Source: CAXBMB01 sp052078155
GTDB taxonomy: Bacteria; Pseudomonadota; Alphaproteobacteria; Kiloniellales; DSM-21159
Direction: 5' to 3'
Length of the DNA: 64,000 nt
Assembly (NCBI GenBank): GCA_052078155.1
Contig: JBQJBP010000001.1
Coordinates: forward strand, 372,001-436,000
Below, piece by piece: positions 43,344 to 52,459 of the stretch. Both the position numbers and the translations under genes were made by a program. Within the stretch, counting starts at the first letter, position 1. Every line of letters starts with the position of its first letter. The notes under the pieces were generated by a model. It saw only the letters and a program-made list of their open reading frames with translations. It made no database searches and was not told the origin of the DNA.

Positions 43344-43537
43344 AGCCTTCTCTAGCTGCTTTCTTTCCAAGTACGCATGTTTGTCGGAGGTCCCACAGGA
43401 CCACCAGGCGGGCCCGCAGACAATGATCTGGCGGGCTTTGTTCGACTTCATGCCCCCGGGCGTTTTTCAACGTGACGGTCGGCGAGCCGGGAAAAGCTCT
43501 TTGTTGATTTCTACCCAGTCAGGACTGTGTCGCGCTT

Positions 43538-44512
43538 ATGGATAAGCTGACTTACATCGTCAAACGACTTCTCAAAGCCGCGGTGGTGCTTTTGGCCATC
43601 GTGGTGTTGAACTTTCTGCTGATCCGGGCCGCCCCCGGTGACCCGGCGGCTGTGATGGCCGGGGAGGCTGGTGCCGCCGATGAGGTTTTCATCGCCCAGC
43701 TGCGCGCCCAGTTCGGGCTGGATCGCCCCCTCTACGAGCAGCTCTTCATCTACGTCGGGGACGTGATCACCCTTGATCTGGGTTACTCCTATCGCCAGCA
43801 GGAATCGGTTGCCAAGCTGATTTTCGACCGTCTGCCCGCCACCTTGCTGCTGACCATGACGGCCTTTGCCATTTCCCTGGCACTGGGGGTCTTGATGGGG
43901 GCGCTGGCGGCGGTTCGGGCCGGAAAGTGGACCGATACCTTCATTACCTCCTTTGCACTGCTGTTTTACGCCACACCGCTCTTTTGGGTGGCGCTGATGG
44001 CTTCTCTGCTCTTTTCCGTCACCCTCGGCTGGTTGCCGGGCTTTGGCTACGAAACCGTGGGCGCGAACCTCAGTGGTTTTGACCGGGCCCTGGATATCGG
44101 CAAGCACCTGATCTTGCCCGCCATGACACTGGGCCTGTTTTTCATGGCCGTTTACACCCGGCTGACCCGTTCTTCCATGCTGGAAGTGATGGACATGGAC
44201 TTTGTGAAAACGGCCCGTGCCAAGGGGCTGCCCATGTCCCGCATCACCCGGGTGCATGTTCTGCGCAATGCCCTATTGCCCATCATCACTCTGGCCGGCA
44301 TTCAGGCCGGGCAGTTGGTGGGGGGCGCCGTCCTCACGGAAACCGTCTTTGCCTGGCCGGGCATTGGCCGCCTGATGTTCGATGCGCTGCTGCAGCGTGA
44401 TTACAACCTGCTGCTGGGGGTCTTCTTCGTCTCCTCGGCCATGGTGATCCTGTTCAACCTGGTGACGGACCTGATCTACACCCTGGTTGATCCCCGTATT
44501 GAGTTGAAGTGA
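43538..44512 (+). CDS. ABC transporter permease, DppB type
   Basis: 324 residues, six transmembrane helices. N-terminal MDKLTYIVKRLLKAAVVLLA is the usual DppB beginning; PGDPAAVMAGEAG (about 36-48) and the EAA loop in FVKTARAKGLPMSRITRVHV (about 218-237), then LRNALLPIITLAGIQ, complete the family signature. Pairs with the next gene as a heterodimeric channel. Ends at 44512, with the following start inside its stop region. Confidence 0.93.
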   Translation: MDKLTYIVKRLLKAAVVLLAIVVLNFLLIRAAPGDPAAVMAGEAGAADEVFIAQLRAQFGLDRPLYEQLFIYVGDVITLDLGYSYRQQESVAKLIFDRLPATLLLTMTAFAISLALGVLMGALAAVRAGKWTDTFITSFALLFYATPLFWVALMASLLFSVTLGWLPGFGYETVGANLSGFDRALDIGKHLILPAMTLGLFFMAVYTRLTRSSMLEVMDMDFVKTARAKGLPMSRITRVHVLRNALLPIITLAGIQAGQLVGGAVLTETVFAWPGIGRLMFDALLQRDYNLLLGVFFVSSAMVILFNLVTDLIYTLVDPRIELK

Positions 44513-44523
44513 GGGCTGGTATC

Positions 44524-45378
44524 GTGAATTGGGAAAAAACCAAGGATTTCTGGCAGCGATTCCAGCGCAACAAAGGGGCAACCATTGGTCTGGTGATCCT
44601 GATCAGTGTGGTCCTTCTCGCCATCCTCGCCCCACTGCTTTATCCGGGCTCACCCTGGAAAATGGTTCAGCGGCCTTTCCTGCCGCCCTTTGACATGGCC
44701 GGGCTGCCGTTGGGCACAGACGTACTGGGCCGCGACGTGGCAGCCGGTCTGGTGCACGGCGCCAAGGTCTCGCTTCTGGTGGGGCTGATCTCCACCCTGG
44801 TGTCGCTGTCCATCGGTGTCAGCCTGGGGGCTCTGGCCGGTTATTACGGCGGCCTGATCGATGATGGCCTGATGCGCTTTACCGAGTTTTTCCAGACCAT
44901 CCCGTCCTTTGCGCTGGCGATTGTTCTGGTGGCCATCTTTCAACCGTCGACCGCCTCCATCATCTTTGCCATCGGGGTGGTCTCCTGGCCGCCGGTGGCC
45001 AGATTGGTGCGCGGCGAGTTTCTGACCCTGCGGTCCCGGGAGTTCGTCCAGGCCTCTGTGGTGCTGGGCCAGAAGAACAGCGCCATCATCGTCAAGGAGA
45101 TCCTGCCCAACGCGGTCTCTCCGATCATCGTTATGGCCTCCCTGATGGTGGCCCAGGCCATTCTGCTGGAATCCTCCCTGTCCTTTCTGGGGCTGGGCGA
45201 TCCCAACAACATCTCCTGGGGTTACATGATTGGCGCGGCCCGCACCGTCATCCGTCAGGCCTGGTGGCTCAGTTTCATTCCCGGCCTGGCCATTCTGCTG
45301 ACCGTTCTGGCGCTCAATCTGGTGGGTGAGGGGCTGAACGATGCCATGAACCCCCGTCTGGCCCGCAAGCGTAAGTGA
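44524..45378 (+). CDS. ABC transporter permease, DppC type
   Basis: 284 residues with the DppC N-terminal cytoplasmic segment FWQRFQRNKGATIG before the first helix, LPLGTDVLGRDVAAGLVHGAK (condensed; about 62-80) and the EAA loop FVQASVVLGQKNSAIIVKEI (about 178-197). GTG 44524 is chosen because GAGGG lies eight bases upstream; GTG 44509 (overlapping the dppB-type stop as GTGA) is an alternative, giving 289 residues. Second permease of the peptide-type importer. Confidence 0.9.
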   Translation: MNWEKTKDFWQRFQRNKGATIGLVILISVVLLAILAPLLYPGSPWKMVQRPFLPPFDMAGLPLGTDVLGRDVAAGLVHGAKVSLLVGLISTLVSLSIGVSLGALAGYYGGLIDDGLMRFTEFFQTIPSFALAIVLVAIFQPSTASIIFAIGVVSWPPVARLVRGEFLTLRSREFVQASVVLGQKNSAIIVKEILPNAVSPIIVMASLMVAQAILLESSLSFLGLGDPNNISWGYMIGAARTVIRQAWWLSFIPGLAILLTVLALNLVGEGLNDAMNPRLARKRK

Positions 45379-45385
45379 GGTGATC

Positions 45386-47029
45386 ATGAGTACGACGACC
45401 AACAAGAATGACACCTTGCTGTCCATTGAAGGCCTGACCATCAGCCTGCCTGAAGGCAGCGAACGCCCCCACGCGGTGGAGAACATTTCCTTCGACCTCA
45501 ACCCCAATGAAATCCTCTGTGTGGTGGGGGAATCAGGGTCCGGGAAATCCATGTCTGCCAACGCCATCATGGGGCTGCTGCCGCTGCCCTATGTGCGCCC
45601 GACAGCGGGCAAAATCCACTTTAAGGGGGCGGATCTGCTGACCCGCACGGAAAGTCAGTTGATGGACCTGCGGGGCAAGGAAATCGGCATGATTTTCCAG
45701 GAGCCCATGACCGCGCTCAATCCGCTGATGCGGGTTGGCGATCAGATTGCCGAGGTCTTTGACGCCCATGGCCTGCACAACAAGGCGGAGCGGAAGCAGC
45801 GCATTGTTGACCTGCTGCGGGATGTGGGGCTGCCGGATCCCGAGATCATTGGCGATTCCTATCCCTTCCGCCTATCTGGCGGCCAGCGCCAGCGGGTGAT
45901 GATCGCCATGGCCCTGGCTCTGGAACCGGCCGTGTTGATTGCCGACGAGCCGACAACGGCCCTGGACGTGACCACCCAGGCGCAGATTCTGGGCCTGATC
46001 AAGAAGATCCAGGAAAAGCGCCACATGGGGGTGATGTTCATCACCCATGACTTTGGTGTGGTGGCGGAAATCGCCGACCGGGTGGTGGTGATGCAGAAGG
46101 GGGAGATCGTTGAGATGGGCCCGGCTCAGGAGGTGCTGAACAAACCTCAGCACCCCTATACCCGGTCTCTGATCAGTGCTGTGCCCCGGTTCCATCCTCC
46201 GGAGCGGCCCGCGCTCCGTCAGGATTCCCTGCTGTCCGTTCAGTCGCTGGAAAAGGTCTACAAGACCGGCGGGGGGCTCTTTAAGAAAGGCCGTCAGGTC
46301 CACGCCGCCAACGACATCACCTTTGAGATCAAGAAGGGGGAAACCCTGGGTCTGGTCGGTGAGTCAGGGTCCGGCAAGTCCACGGTGGGTCGCTGTCTGG
46401 TGCGCCTGCTGGACAGCGATTCCGGCCGCATCCAGTTTGGTGCGGTGGATCTGGCCACCCTGAAAGGGCCAGACCTGCGCAGCCAGCGCAAACATGTGCA
46501 GATGATCTTCCAGGATCCCTTTGCCTCGCTCAATCCCCGCCAGAAGGTGGGGCGGATTGTGGCAGAGGGGCTGCTGATCCACGGAACCCCTCTGGATCAG
46601 GCGTTGGAACGGGCGCGGGAACTGCTGGCCCTTGTGGGGCTGGAAGGCACAGCCGTGGATCGTTTCCCCCACGAGTTCTCCGGCGGTCAGCGTCAGCGCA
46701 TCGGCATTGCCCGTGCCCTGGCTCTGGAGCCGGAACTGCTGGTGGCGGATGAACCGGTTTCGGCACTGGATGTCTCGGTTCAGGCCCAGGTGCTGGAACT
46801 GCTGGAAGACATCAAGCAGCGGCTGGATCTCTCCATGCTCTTCATCACCCATGACCTGCGGGTGGCCGCCCAGATCTGCGACCGCATCGCCGTGATGAAA
46901 CTGGGGCAGATCGTTGAATATGGCACCACGCGGGAGATCTTTGAAAACCCGCAGCACCCCTATACCCAGGAACTGCTGGCCGCTGTGCCCGGCAAGGACT
47001 GGGAAGTGCCTCATTTTGCCGCCGAATAG
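45386..47029 (+). CDS. Dual ATP-binding protein of peptide-type ABC transporter (DppD-DppF fusion)
   Basis: 547 residues carrying two complete nucleotide-binding domains. First: Walker A GESGSGKSMSANAIMG (about 47-62), signature LSGGQRQRVMIAMALAL, Walker B VLIADEPTTALD. Second: Walker A GESGSGKSTVGRCLVRL (about 323-339), signature FSGGQRQRIGIARALAL, Walker B LLVADEPVSALD. Each domain ends in the oligopeptide-transporter C-terminal extension (QHPYTRSL, QHPYTQEL). Fused DppDF ATPases are known in GsiA-like systems. ATG 45386 with GAGG five bases upstream; five bases after the permease stop. Last gene of the operon. Confidence 0.92.
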   Translation: MSTTTNKNDTLLSIEGLTISLPEGSERPHAVENISFDLNPNEILCVVGESGSGKSMSANAIMGLLPLPYVRPTAGKIHFKGADLLTRTESQLMDLRGKEIGMIFQEPMTALNPLMRVGDQIAEVFDAHGLHNKAERKQRIVDLLRDVGLPDPEIIGDSYPFRLSGGQRQRVMIAMALALEPAVLIADEPTTALDVTTQAQILGLIKKIQEKRHMGVMFITHDFGVVAEIADRVVVMQKGEIVEMGPAQEVLNKPQHPYTRSLISAVPRFHPPERPALRQDSLLSVQSLEKVYKTGGGLFKKGRQVHAANDITFEIKKGETLGLVGESGSGKSTVGRCLVRLLDSDSGRIQFGAVDLATLKGPDLRSQRKHVQMIFQDPFASLNPRQKVGRIVAEGLLIHGTPLDQALERARELLALVGLEGTAVDRFPHEFSGGQRQRIGIARALALEPELLVADEPVSALDVSVQAQVLELLEDIKQRLDLSMLFITHDLRVAAQICDRIAVMKLGQIVEYGTTREIFENPQHPYTQELLAAVPGKDWEVPHFAAE

Positions 47030-47104
47030 GACAGAGCAGGCTCGGTTTGGTGAGAAGCGCTTTGCGCTTTAAGCCAAACCCTGCCGCATCTTCTGTCCGG
47101 GTGA

Positions 47105-47243
47105 CTAGAGTCAAATAGGTTTAAGTGGAATCACTACGTGATAACGCTTAGAGCGTGAATTTGCCTCTTTTCAACATGTTAGAGGATGATTCACGGTTTA
47201 GTTTCAAGCGCAAGCGCTTCTAACTAAACCGATCATGCTCTAG
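47105..47243 (-). repeat. Dispersed intergenic repeat, full copy F
   Basis: About 139 bp, the reverse complement of copy C with high similarity: CTAGAGTCAAATAGGTTTAA at the left, GGAATCACTACGTGATAACG, CCTCTTTTCAACATGTTAGA, and AACCGATCATGCTCTAG at the right end. Directly abuts a further half copy. Confidence 0.88.
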
Positions 47244-47300
47244 AGCTTCACGCGTTAGATCTCGTCTCGATATGAGGCAACTTGAAGCGATTTGCCTCTA
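47243..47300 (+). repeat. Partial dispersed repeat, half copy adjoining copy F
   Basis: AGAGCTTCACGCGTTAGATC, then TCGTCTCGATATGAGGCAAC and TTGAAGCGATTTGCCTCTA, matches the right half (CACGCTTCA...TTTGACTCTA) of the family in plus orientation. It shares the CTAGAG junction with the full copy, giving a head-to-head pair. Confidence 0.6.
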
Positions 47301-47333
47301 CACAGACTGCCTGCCTGATTTGCTGCAGGCAGG

Positions 47334-47386
47334 AAAAAGGCCCCGCGGAGAGCAGCCTGTTGAGCTTGCCGCGGGGCCTTCTTTTT
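47334..47386. terminator. Bidirectional terminator between the ABC operon and prfC
   Basis: AAGGCCCCGCGG / CCGCGGGGCCTT 12-bp perfect stem (47337-47348 with 47369-47380), followed by CTTTTTA on plus and preceded by AAAAA for the minus-strand prfC. Confidence 0.9.
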
Positions 47387-47440
47387 ATCCTGCTTATCGG
47401 ATGCGCCTGAAAGAAACGCTTTGAACGGGCAGCGCCGTTG

Positions 47441-49060
<1,620 letters not shown>

Positions 49061-49436
49061 CTGGATGTTCCTTTGTTCTCGAGCCAGATGCCACGTCAGA
49101 GAGTGGCCTTAAGATCCTGGCATATCGCGATTTTTCTGGTTCGGGGCGGGCAGTTTCACGACCCGGTCAATCTCCCCTGCCACTGCGGCTGTGACTGCAG
49201 CTGTCACTGCAGCCTGACAACAGGCTTTCCGGCGCAGAAAACCGGGGAGGTGATCTCGACAGGCTGTTTAATGTATCCGGGGGAAAGATAAAAGGCTTGG
49301 CTGCTCTGCAGGCTGTTTGACCAGTCGGGCAGCGTCCGTAGCTGGCGTGTTCCAGCGGGCCGTGCCGGCACCAGACGAGCAAAAAAACCCGCAAAAGCGG
49401 GGGGTAATCTCAGCAGCTTTTTTCTTTGGGAAAAAG
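49061..49436. other. Gap of 376 bp upstream of prfC
   Basis: Carries three 12-bp tandem units (CTGCCACTGCGG, CTGTGACTGCAG, CTGTCACTGCAG; 49177-49212), and the tRNA-Pro terminator at 49381-49402. Otherwise the prfC promoter region; no gene. Confidence 0.6.
49381..49402 (-). terminator. Terminator of tRNA-Pro
   Basis: Minus strand CCCGC-TTTT-GCGGG directly followed by TTTTTTT, about 35 bp past the tRNA 3' end. Confidence 0.85.
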
Positions 49437-49513
<77 letters not shown>

Positions 49514-49881
49514 AACGGCGCGCAACCTATGCCCAATGGGCCGCAGAGGCAAGCCCAACTTTTCACTGCCCGGAAGTTTTTTTCAGCCGGGCAATTTTTG
49601 GGGCAGGGGAGGGTTGAGGAAAGCACACTTGCTTCTGCTCTGTCGTTGCGTCATTGGCTAGTTTAGGAACGTCAGCCCTTGCTGAGCTGTGCGCAGGCCT
49701 GCAGTCCCGTCTCCCACCGACAGCCGATAGTCGAGAGAGCAATCGGGCAGGGTGGTCGGCCAGGCTGGTCAGCCAGGTTAACCGGTCAGGACAAAATGGT
49801 GGTCGCTCAGGACAAGAGGTCTGGGTGCGGCGCACCGCTCGGGCAAGGCAGGGATAGACAGTTGGATAAAAGGACTAAGAA
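49514..49881. other. Gap of 368 bp before the FAH-family gene
   Basis: Contains short imperfect repeats of the type TGGTCGGCCAGG / TGGTCAGCCAGG / CCGGTCAGG (about 49762-49791). The promoters of tRNA-Pro (minus) and the FAH-family gene (plus) are expected here; no gene seen. Confidence 0.55.
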
Positions 49882-50724
49882 ATGAAGCTGCTGCATTTTG
49901 GGGAACCCGGCAAAGAAAAACCCGGCCTTCTGGATCGGGAGGGAAAGATCCGTGACCTCTCCGGTGTGGTGACGGCCATTGGTCCGGAGCAACTGTCCAA
50001 AGAGGCTCTGGCGGCGCTGGCTCAGGTAGACCCGGAAAGTTTGCCTCTGGTGCCTGGTGATCCGCGCATCGGTCCCTGTGTGCTGGGGGTGCCCAAGTTC
50101 ATCTGTGTCGGACTGAACTACACCGACCATGCCGAAGAAGCAGGCATGGCTGTGCCGAAAGAACCCATTTTGTTCATGAAGGCCATTTCCGCCATCTCCG
50201 GCCCCAATGATGCCATTGAGCTGCCGCCCGGGTCTGAAAAGACCGACTGGGAGGTGGAGTTGGGGGTGGTGATCGGGCAGACCGCCCGCCATGTGACCCG
50301 GGACGCAGCGCTGGACCATGTGGCGGGCTACTGCACCGTCAACGATGTCTCGGAACGGGCCTATCAGATTGAACGGGGCGGTCAGTGGGTAAAGGGCAAG
50401 TCCTATGACAGTTTCGGCCCCATCGGCCCCTGGCTGGTCACCGCCGAAGAGGTTGCTGATCCTCAGAACCTGGCTCTTTGGCTGGAGGTCAACGGCACCC
50501 GCTATCAGGACGGCAACACGGCCAACCAGATTTTCCCGGTGGCAGAAGTCATCAGCCACATCAGCCAGTTTATGACCCTGCAGCCCGGTGATGTCATCTC
50601 CACGGGGACGCCAGCCGGGGTGGGCATGGGCTTTACGCCTGCCATTTATCTGCGGGAAGGGGATGTGGTCAGCCTGGGGGTGGAAGGCCTGGGTGAACAG
50701 CGCCAGATCGTCATGGGGGATTAG
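49882..50724 (+). CDS. Fumarylacetoacetate hydrolase family protein
   Basis: 280 residues. FAH C-terminal domain from about 70: KFICVGLNYTDHAEEAGM, then DWEVELGVVIG with the acidic metal ligands (E-x-E), GYCTVNDVSERAYQ with the Asp ligand, and FGPIGPWLVTAEE. Members cleave carbon-carbon bonds of 1,3-diketo acids or act as hydratases/decarboxylases on dicarboxylates (ureidoglycolate lyase, 2-hydroxyhepta-diene-dioate isomerase, acylpyruvase). All three acidic ligands are present. ATG 49882; upstream AAAAGGAC. Substrate not assignable. The 86-bp tandem repeat array starts ten bases after its stop. Confidence 0.88.
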   Translation: MKLLHFGEPGKEKPGLLDREGKIRDLSGVVTAIGPEQLSKEALAALAQVDPESLPLVPGDPRIGPCVLGVPKFICVGLNYTDHAEEAGMAVPKEPILFMKAISAISGPNDAIELPPGSEKTDWEVELGVVIGQTARHVTRDAALDHVAGYCTVNDVSERAYQIERGGQWVKGKSYDSFGPIGPWLVTAEEVADPQNLALWLEVNGTRYQDGNTANQIFPVAEVISHISQFMTLQPGDVISTGTPAGVGMGFTPAIYLREGDVVSLGVEGLGEQRQIVMGD

Positions 50725-51119
50725 CATAGTACCGAGCTGCCGAGAGGCAGCGAGGCAAGGGCGACTGCGCGCCCGAGCTCATGCGAGGTAAAGCCTACGT
50801 GGCGTTTGAACGTTACACCTTGCTGCCGAGAGGCAGCGAGGCAAGGGCGACTGCGCGCCCGAGCTTATGCGAGGTAAAGCCTACGTGGCGTTTGAACGTT
50901 ACACCGAGCTGCCGAGAGGCAGCGAGGCAAGCGCGACTGCGCGCCCGAGCTCATGCGAGGTAAAGCCTACGTGGCGTTTGAACGTTACTCCTTGCTGCCG
51001 AGAGGCAGCGAGGAACCTTCGCGGCAGCGCAAAATCTCGCTGGCAGGCCTTGCCTCACGCCCCGGCTTGAGGCATAGCTTGGCCCAGCAAACAACCTTCT
51101 GCTGAAAGAGTGGAAAACC
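50725..51119. other. Gap of 395 bp between FAH-family gene and complex I subunit gene
   Basis: Three-quarters of this space is the 86-bp tandem array; the final 100 bp form the promoter region of the downstream NDUFS4-type gene. Confidence 0.7.
50732..51013. repeat. 86-bp tandem repeat array, 3.2 units
   Basis: Units anchored at 50736, 50822, 50908 and 50994, exactly 86 bp apart. Each opens with a perfect hairpin GCTGCC-GAGA-GGCAGC, then GAGGCAAGGGCGACTGCGCG, CCCGAGCTCATGCGAGGTAA, AGCCTACGTGGCGTTTGAAC and GTTACACC. Units differ at only a few positions (for example ACACC versus ACTCC; CAAGGG versus CAAGCG; GAGCTC versus GAGCTT). The fourth unit is cut after 20 bp. The array begins right after the FAH-family stop. 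All three frames show open stretches, one reading an imperfect GKAYVAFERYT / LPRGSEA peptide, but 86 is not a multiple of three. Confidence 0.92.
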
Positions 51120-51425
51120 ATGCAGGCACGGATCTTTCGGACCCCCAAAGCTGCGACCCAGTCCGGGCGCGCCAACAGCAAGCGCTGGACCCTGGAGTAT
51201 GAACCCAACAAGGCCAAGTCCGCAGAGCCTCTGATGGGCTGGACCTCCAGCGATGACACGATGGAGCAGTTGCGCCTGCGCTTTGACAGCAAGGAAGAAG
51301 CCGTGGCCTTTGCCCAGAAAAAAGGGCTGATGTACTCCGTTGAGGAACCGGCGGAACGCAAAGTGGCCCCCAAGGCCTATGCCGACAACTTCCGCTCCGA
51401 CCGTTTGAGCCGCTGGACCCATTAA
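51120..51425 (+). CDS. ETC complex I subunit, NDUFS4-like
   Basis: 101 residues, the accessory subunit of respiratory complex I known from mitochondria (NDUFS4/18 kDa) and found in alphaproteobacteria. Begins MQARIFRTPKAATQSGRANS and ends with the basic KAYADNFRSDRLSRWTH tail; PLMGWTSSDDTMEQLRLRFD (about 38-57) is the conserved core. It helps to assemble or stabilize the NADH-dehydrogenase module. ATG 51120; GAAAGAG upstream. Standing alone; the remaining nuo genes are not in the window. A useful taxonomic marker. Confidence 0.92.
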   Translation: MQARIFRTPKAATQSGRANSKRWTLEYEPNKAKSAEPLMGWTSSDDTMEQLRLRFDSKEEAVAFAQKKGLMYSVEEPAERKVAPKAYADNFRSDRLSRWTH

Positions 51426-51474
51426 TCCGGCAGGCGGTGCTTCCGGTGGGAGGCACCTGCAGGTGATGATTTCA

Positions 51475-51551
<77 letters not shown>

Positions 51552-51647
51552 TTTTTTATCCGCTCACTAGTGGCGATCGCCGATCGATCGATAGCTTTTT
51601 AGGGCGACGCATTTTTCTTGAAGTGGTGAAGCAAGGTCGTCTCTTGC

Positions 51648-52298
51648 CTACATGCCTGCCAAGGTGTGTTCCAACCCCAGTCGGATGTGGCGCTCCAGCA
51701 CCCCGCAAGCCCTGTCTGGATTGCGCGCCAAAGCCGCTTCAAACATCTCCTGATGCTCATCAACGGCATCCTTCCCGCGGTTGGTGAGGACCAACATCTG
51801 GTAGCGCAGATACTTGTTGTAGATCACGGCATGCAGAGACAAAAGGTTCTGGGAGTTACAGGCCTGAATTAGGGCTTGGTGAAACTCCCAGTCGTAGCGT
51901 TTCCAGAGCTCAAGCTCAAAATCTTGGCCCGCCAACATCTTTTTCTCAATCATATGGAGCTTGTGATGGGCGGCAACAACATTGCCTTCCCAGTCGGCAT
52001 CCCCGTTAGCGATCGAAGTGCGTAACGCTGTACATTCCAAGAGGCTGCGCAGGTTAGCAACTTCTGTCAGATCTTCTTTGGATACCGGTCGAACCAGAAA
52101 ACCGCGCTGTTCTGGCGCTTCAACAAAGCCGTCGCTGGTCAGGCGATTGAGAATTTCACGCAAGGTGGAGACACTCGCGTTATAGGTGGTTTTTAGTCCT
52201 TCGAGCTTGAGTTTCTGCCCGGGAGCCAGTTTCCCAAAGATAATATCATGCTTGATCTGTTCATAGGTACTGGAGCCGACGGTGGAGAAGGAGGTCAT
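51648..52298 (-). CDS. GntR/FCD family transcriptional regulator
   Basis: 216 residues from ATG 52298: winged helix (about 10-68; TYEQIKHDIIFGKLAPGQKL, then STLREILNRLTSDG) and FCD domain (about 80-205) with histidine ligands in WEFHQALIQACNSQNLL. An in-frame ATG at 52340 would add 14 residues; neither start has a good ribosome site. It diverges from the Gfo/Idh-TRAP unit. Two copies of AAAATATCATATATT (52386-52400; 53517-53531) lie before the two downstream transcription starts, the best candidates for its operators. Confidence 0.86.
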   Translation of the reverse strand: MTSFSTVGSSTYEQIKHDIIFGKLAPGQKLKLEGLKTTYNASVSTLREILNRLTSDGFVEAPEQRGFLVRPVSKEDLTEVANLRSLLECTALRTSIANGDADWEGNVVAAHHKLHMIEKKMLAGQDFELELWKRYDWEFHQALIQACNSQNLLSLHAVIYNKYLRYQMLVLTNRGKDAVDEHQEMFEAALARNPDRACGVLERHIRLGLEHTLAGM

Positions 52299-52385
52299 GC
52301 GTTGCCGCCATATATTCAACAAGGTGGCAAGATGTATCATAATTTTCAGATACTTCTCAATAAGATCAAAAATGTGAATTTAACA

Positions 52386-52400
52386 AAAATATCATATATT
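52386..52400. promoter_or_regulatory. Candidate operator, copy 1, before the Gfo/Idh-family gene
   Basis: AAAATATCATATATT, near-palindromic (AATAT-CAT-ATATT), 60 bp before the oxidoreductase start and 88 bp before the divergent GntR start. Identical to the site at 53517-53531. Confidence 0.6.
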
Positions 52401-52459
52401 ATTTCAAACAGAGGATGAAATGATTTAGCCTGCTGACTTGTTACAGTCAGAGGGGCGCA

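Larger units (their letters stand above)
47030..47440. other. Gap of 411 bp with repeats and a terminator
   Basis: Almost wholly occupied by two adjoining dispersed-repeat copies (47105-47300) and the terminator at 47334-47385, plus an extra small GCCTGCC/GGCAGG hairpin near 47308-47332. No gene. Confidence 0.7.

Noticed and set aside
50781..51070. Short open frames inside the 86-bp array
   Set aside because: The unit is not a multiple of three, so the peptide changes frame at each unit; no ribosome site supports translation.
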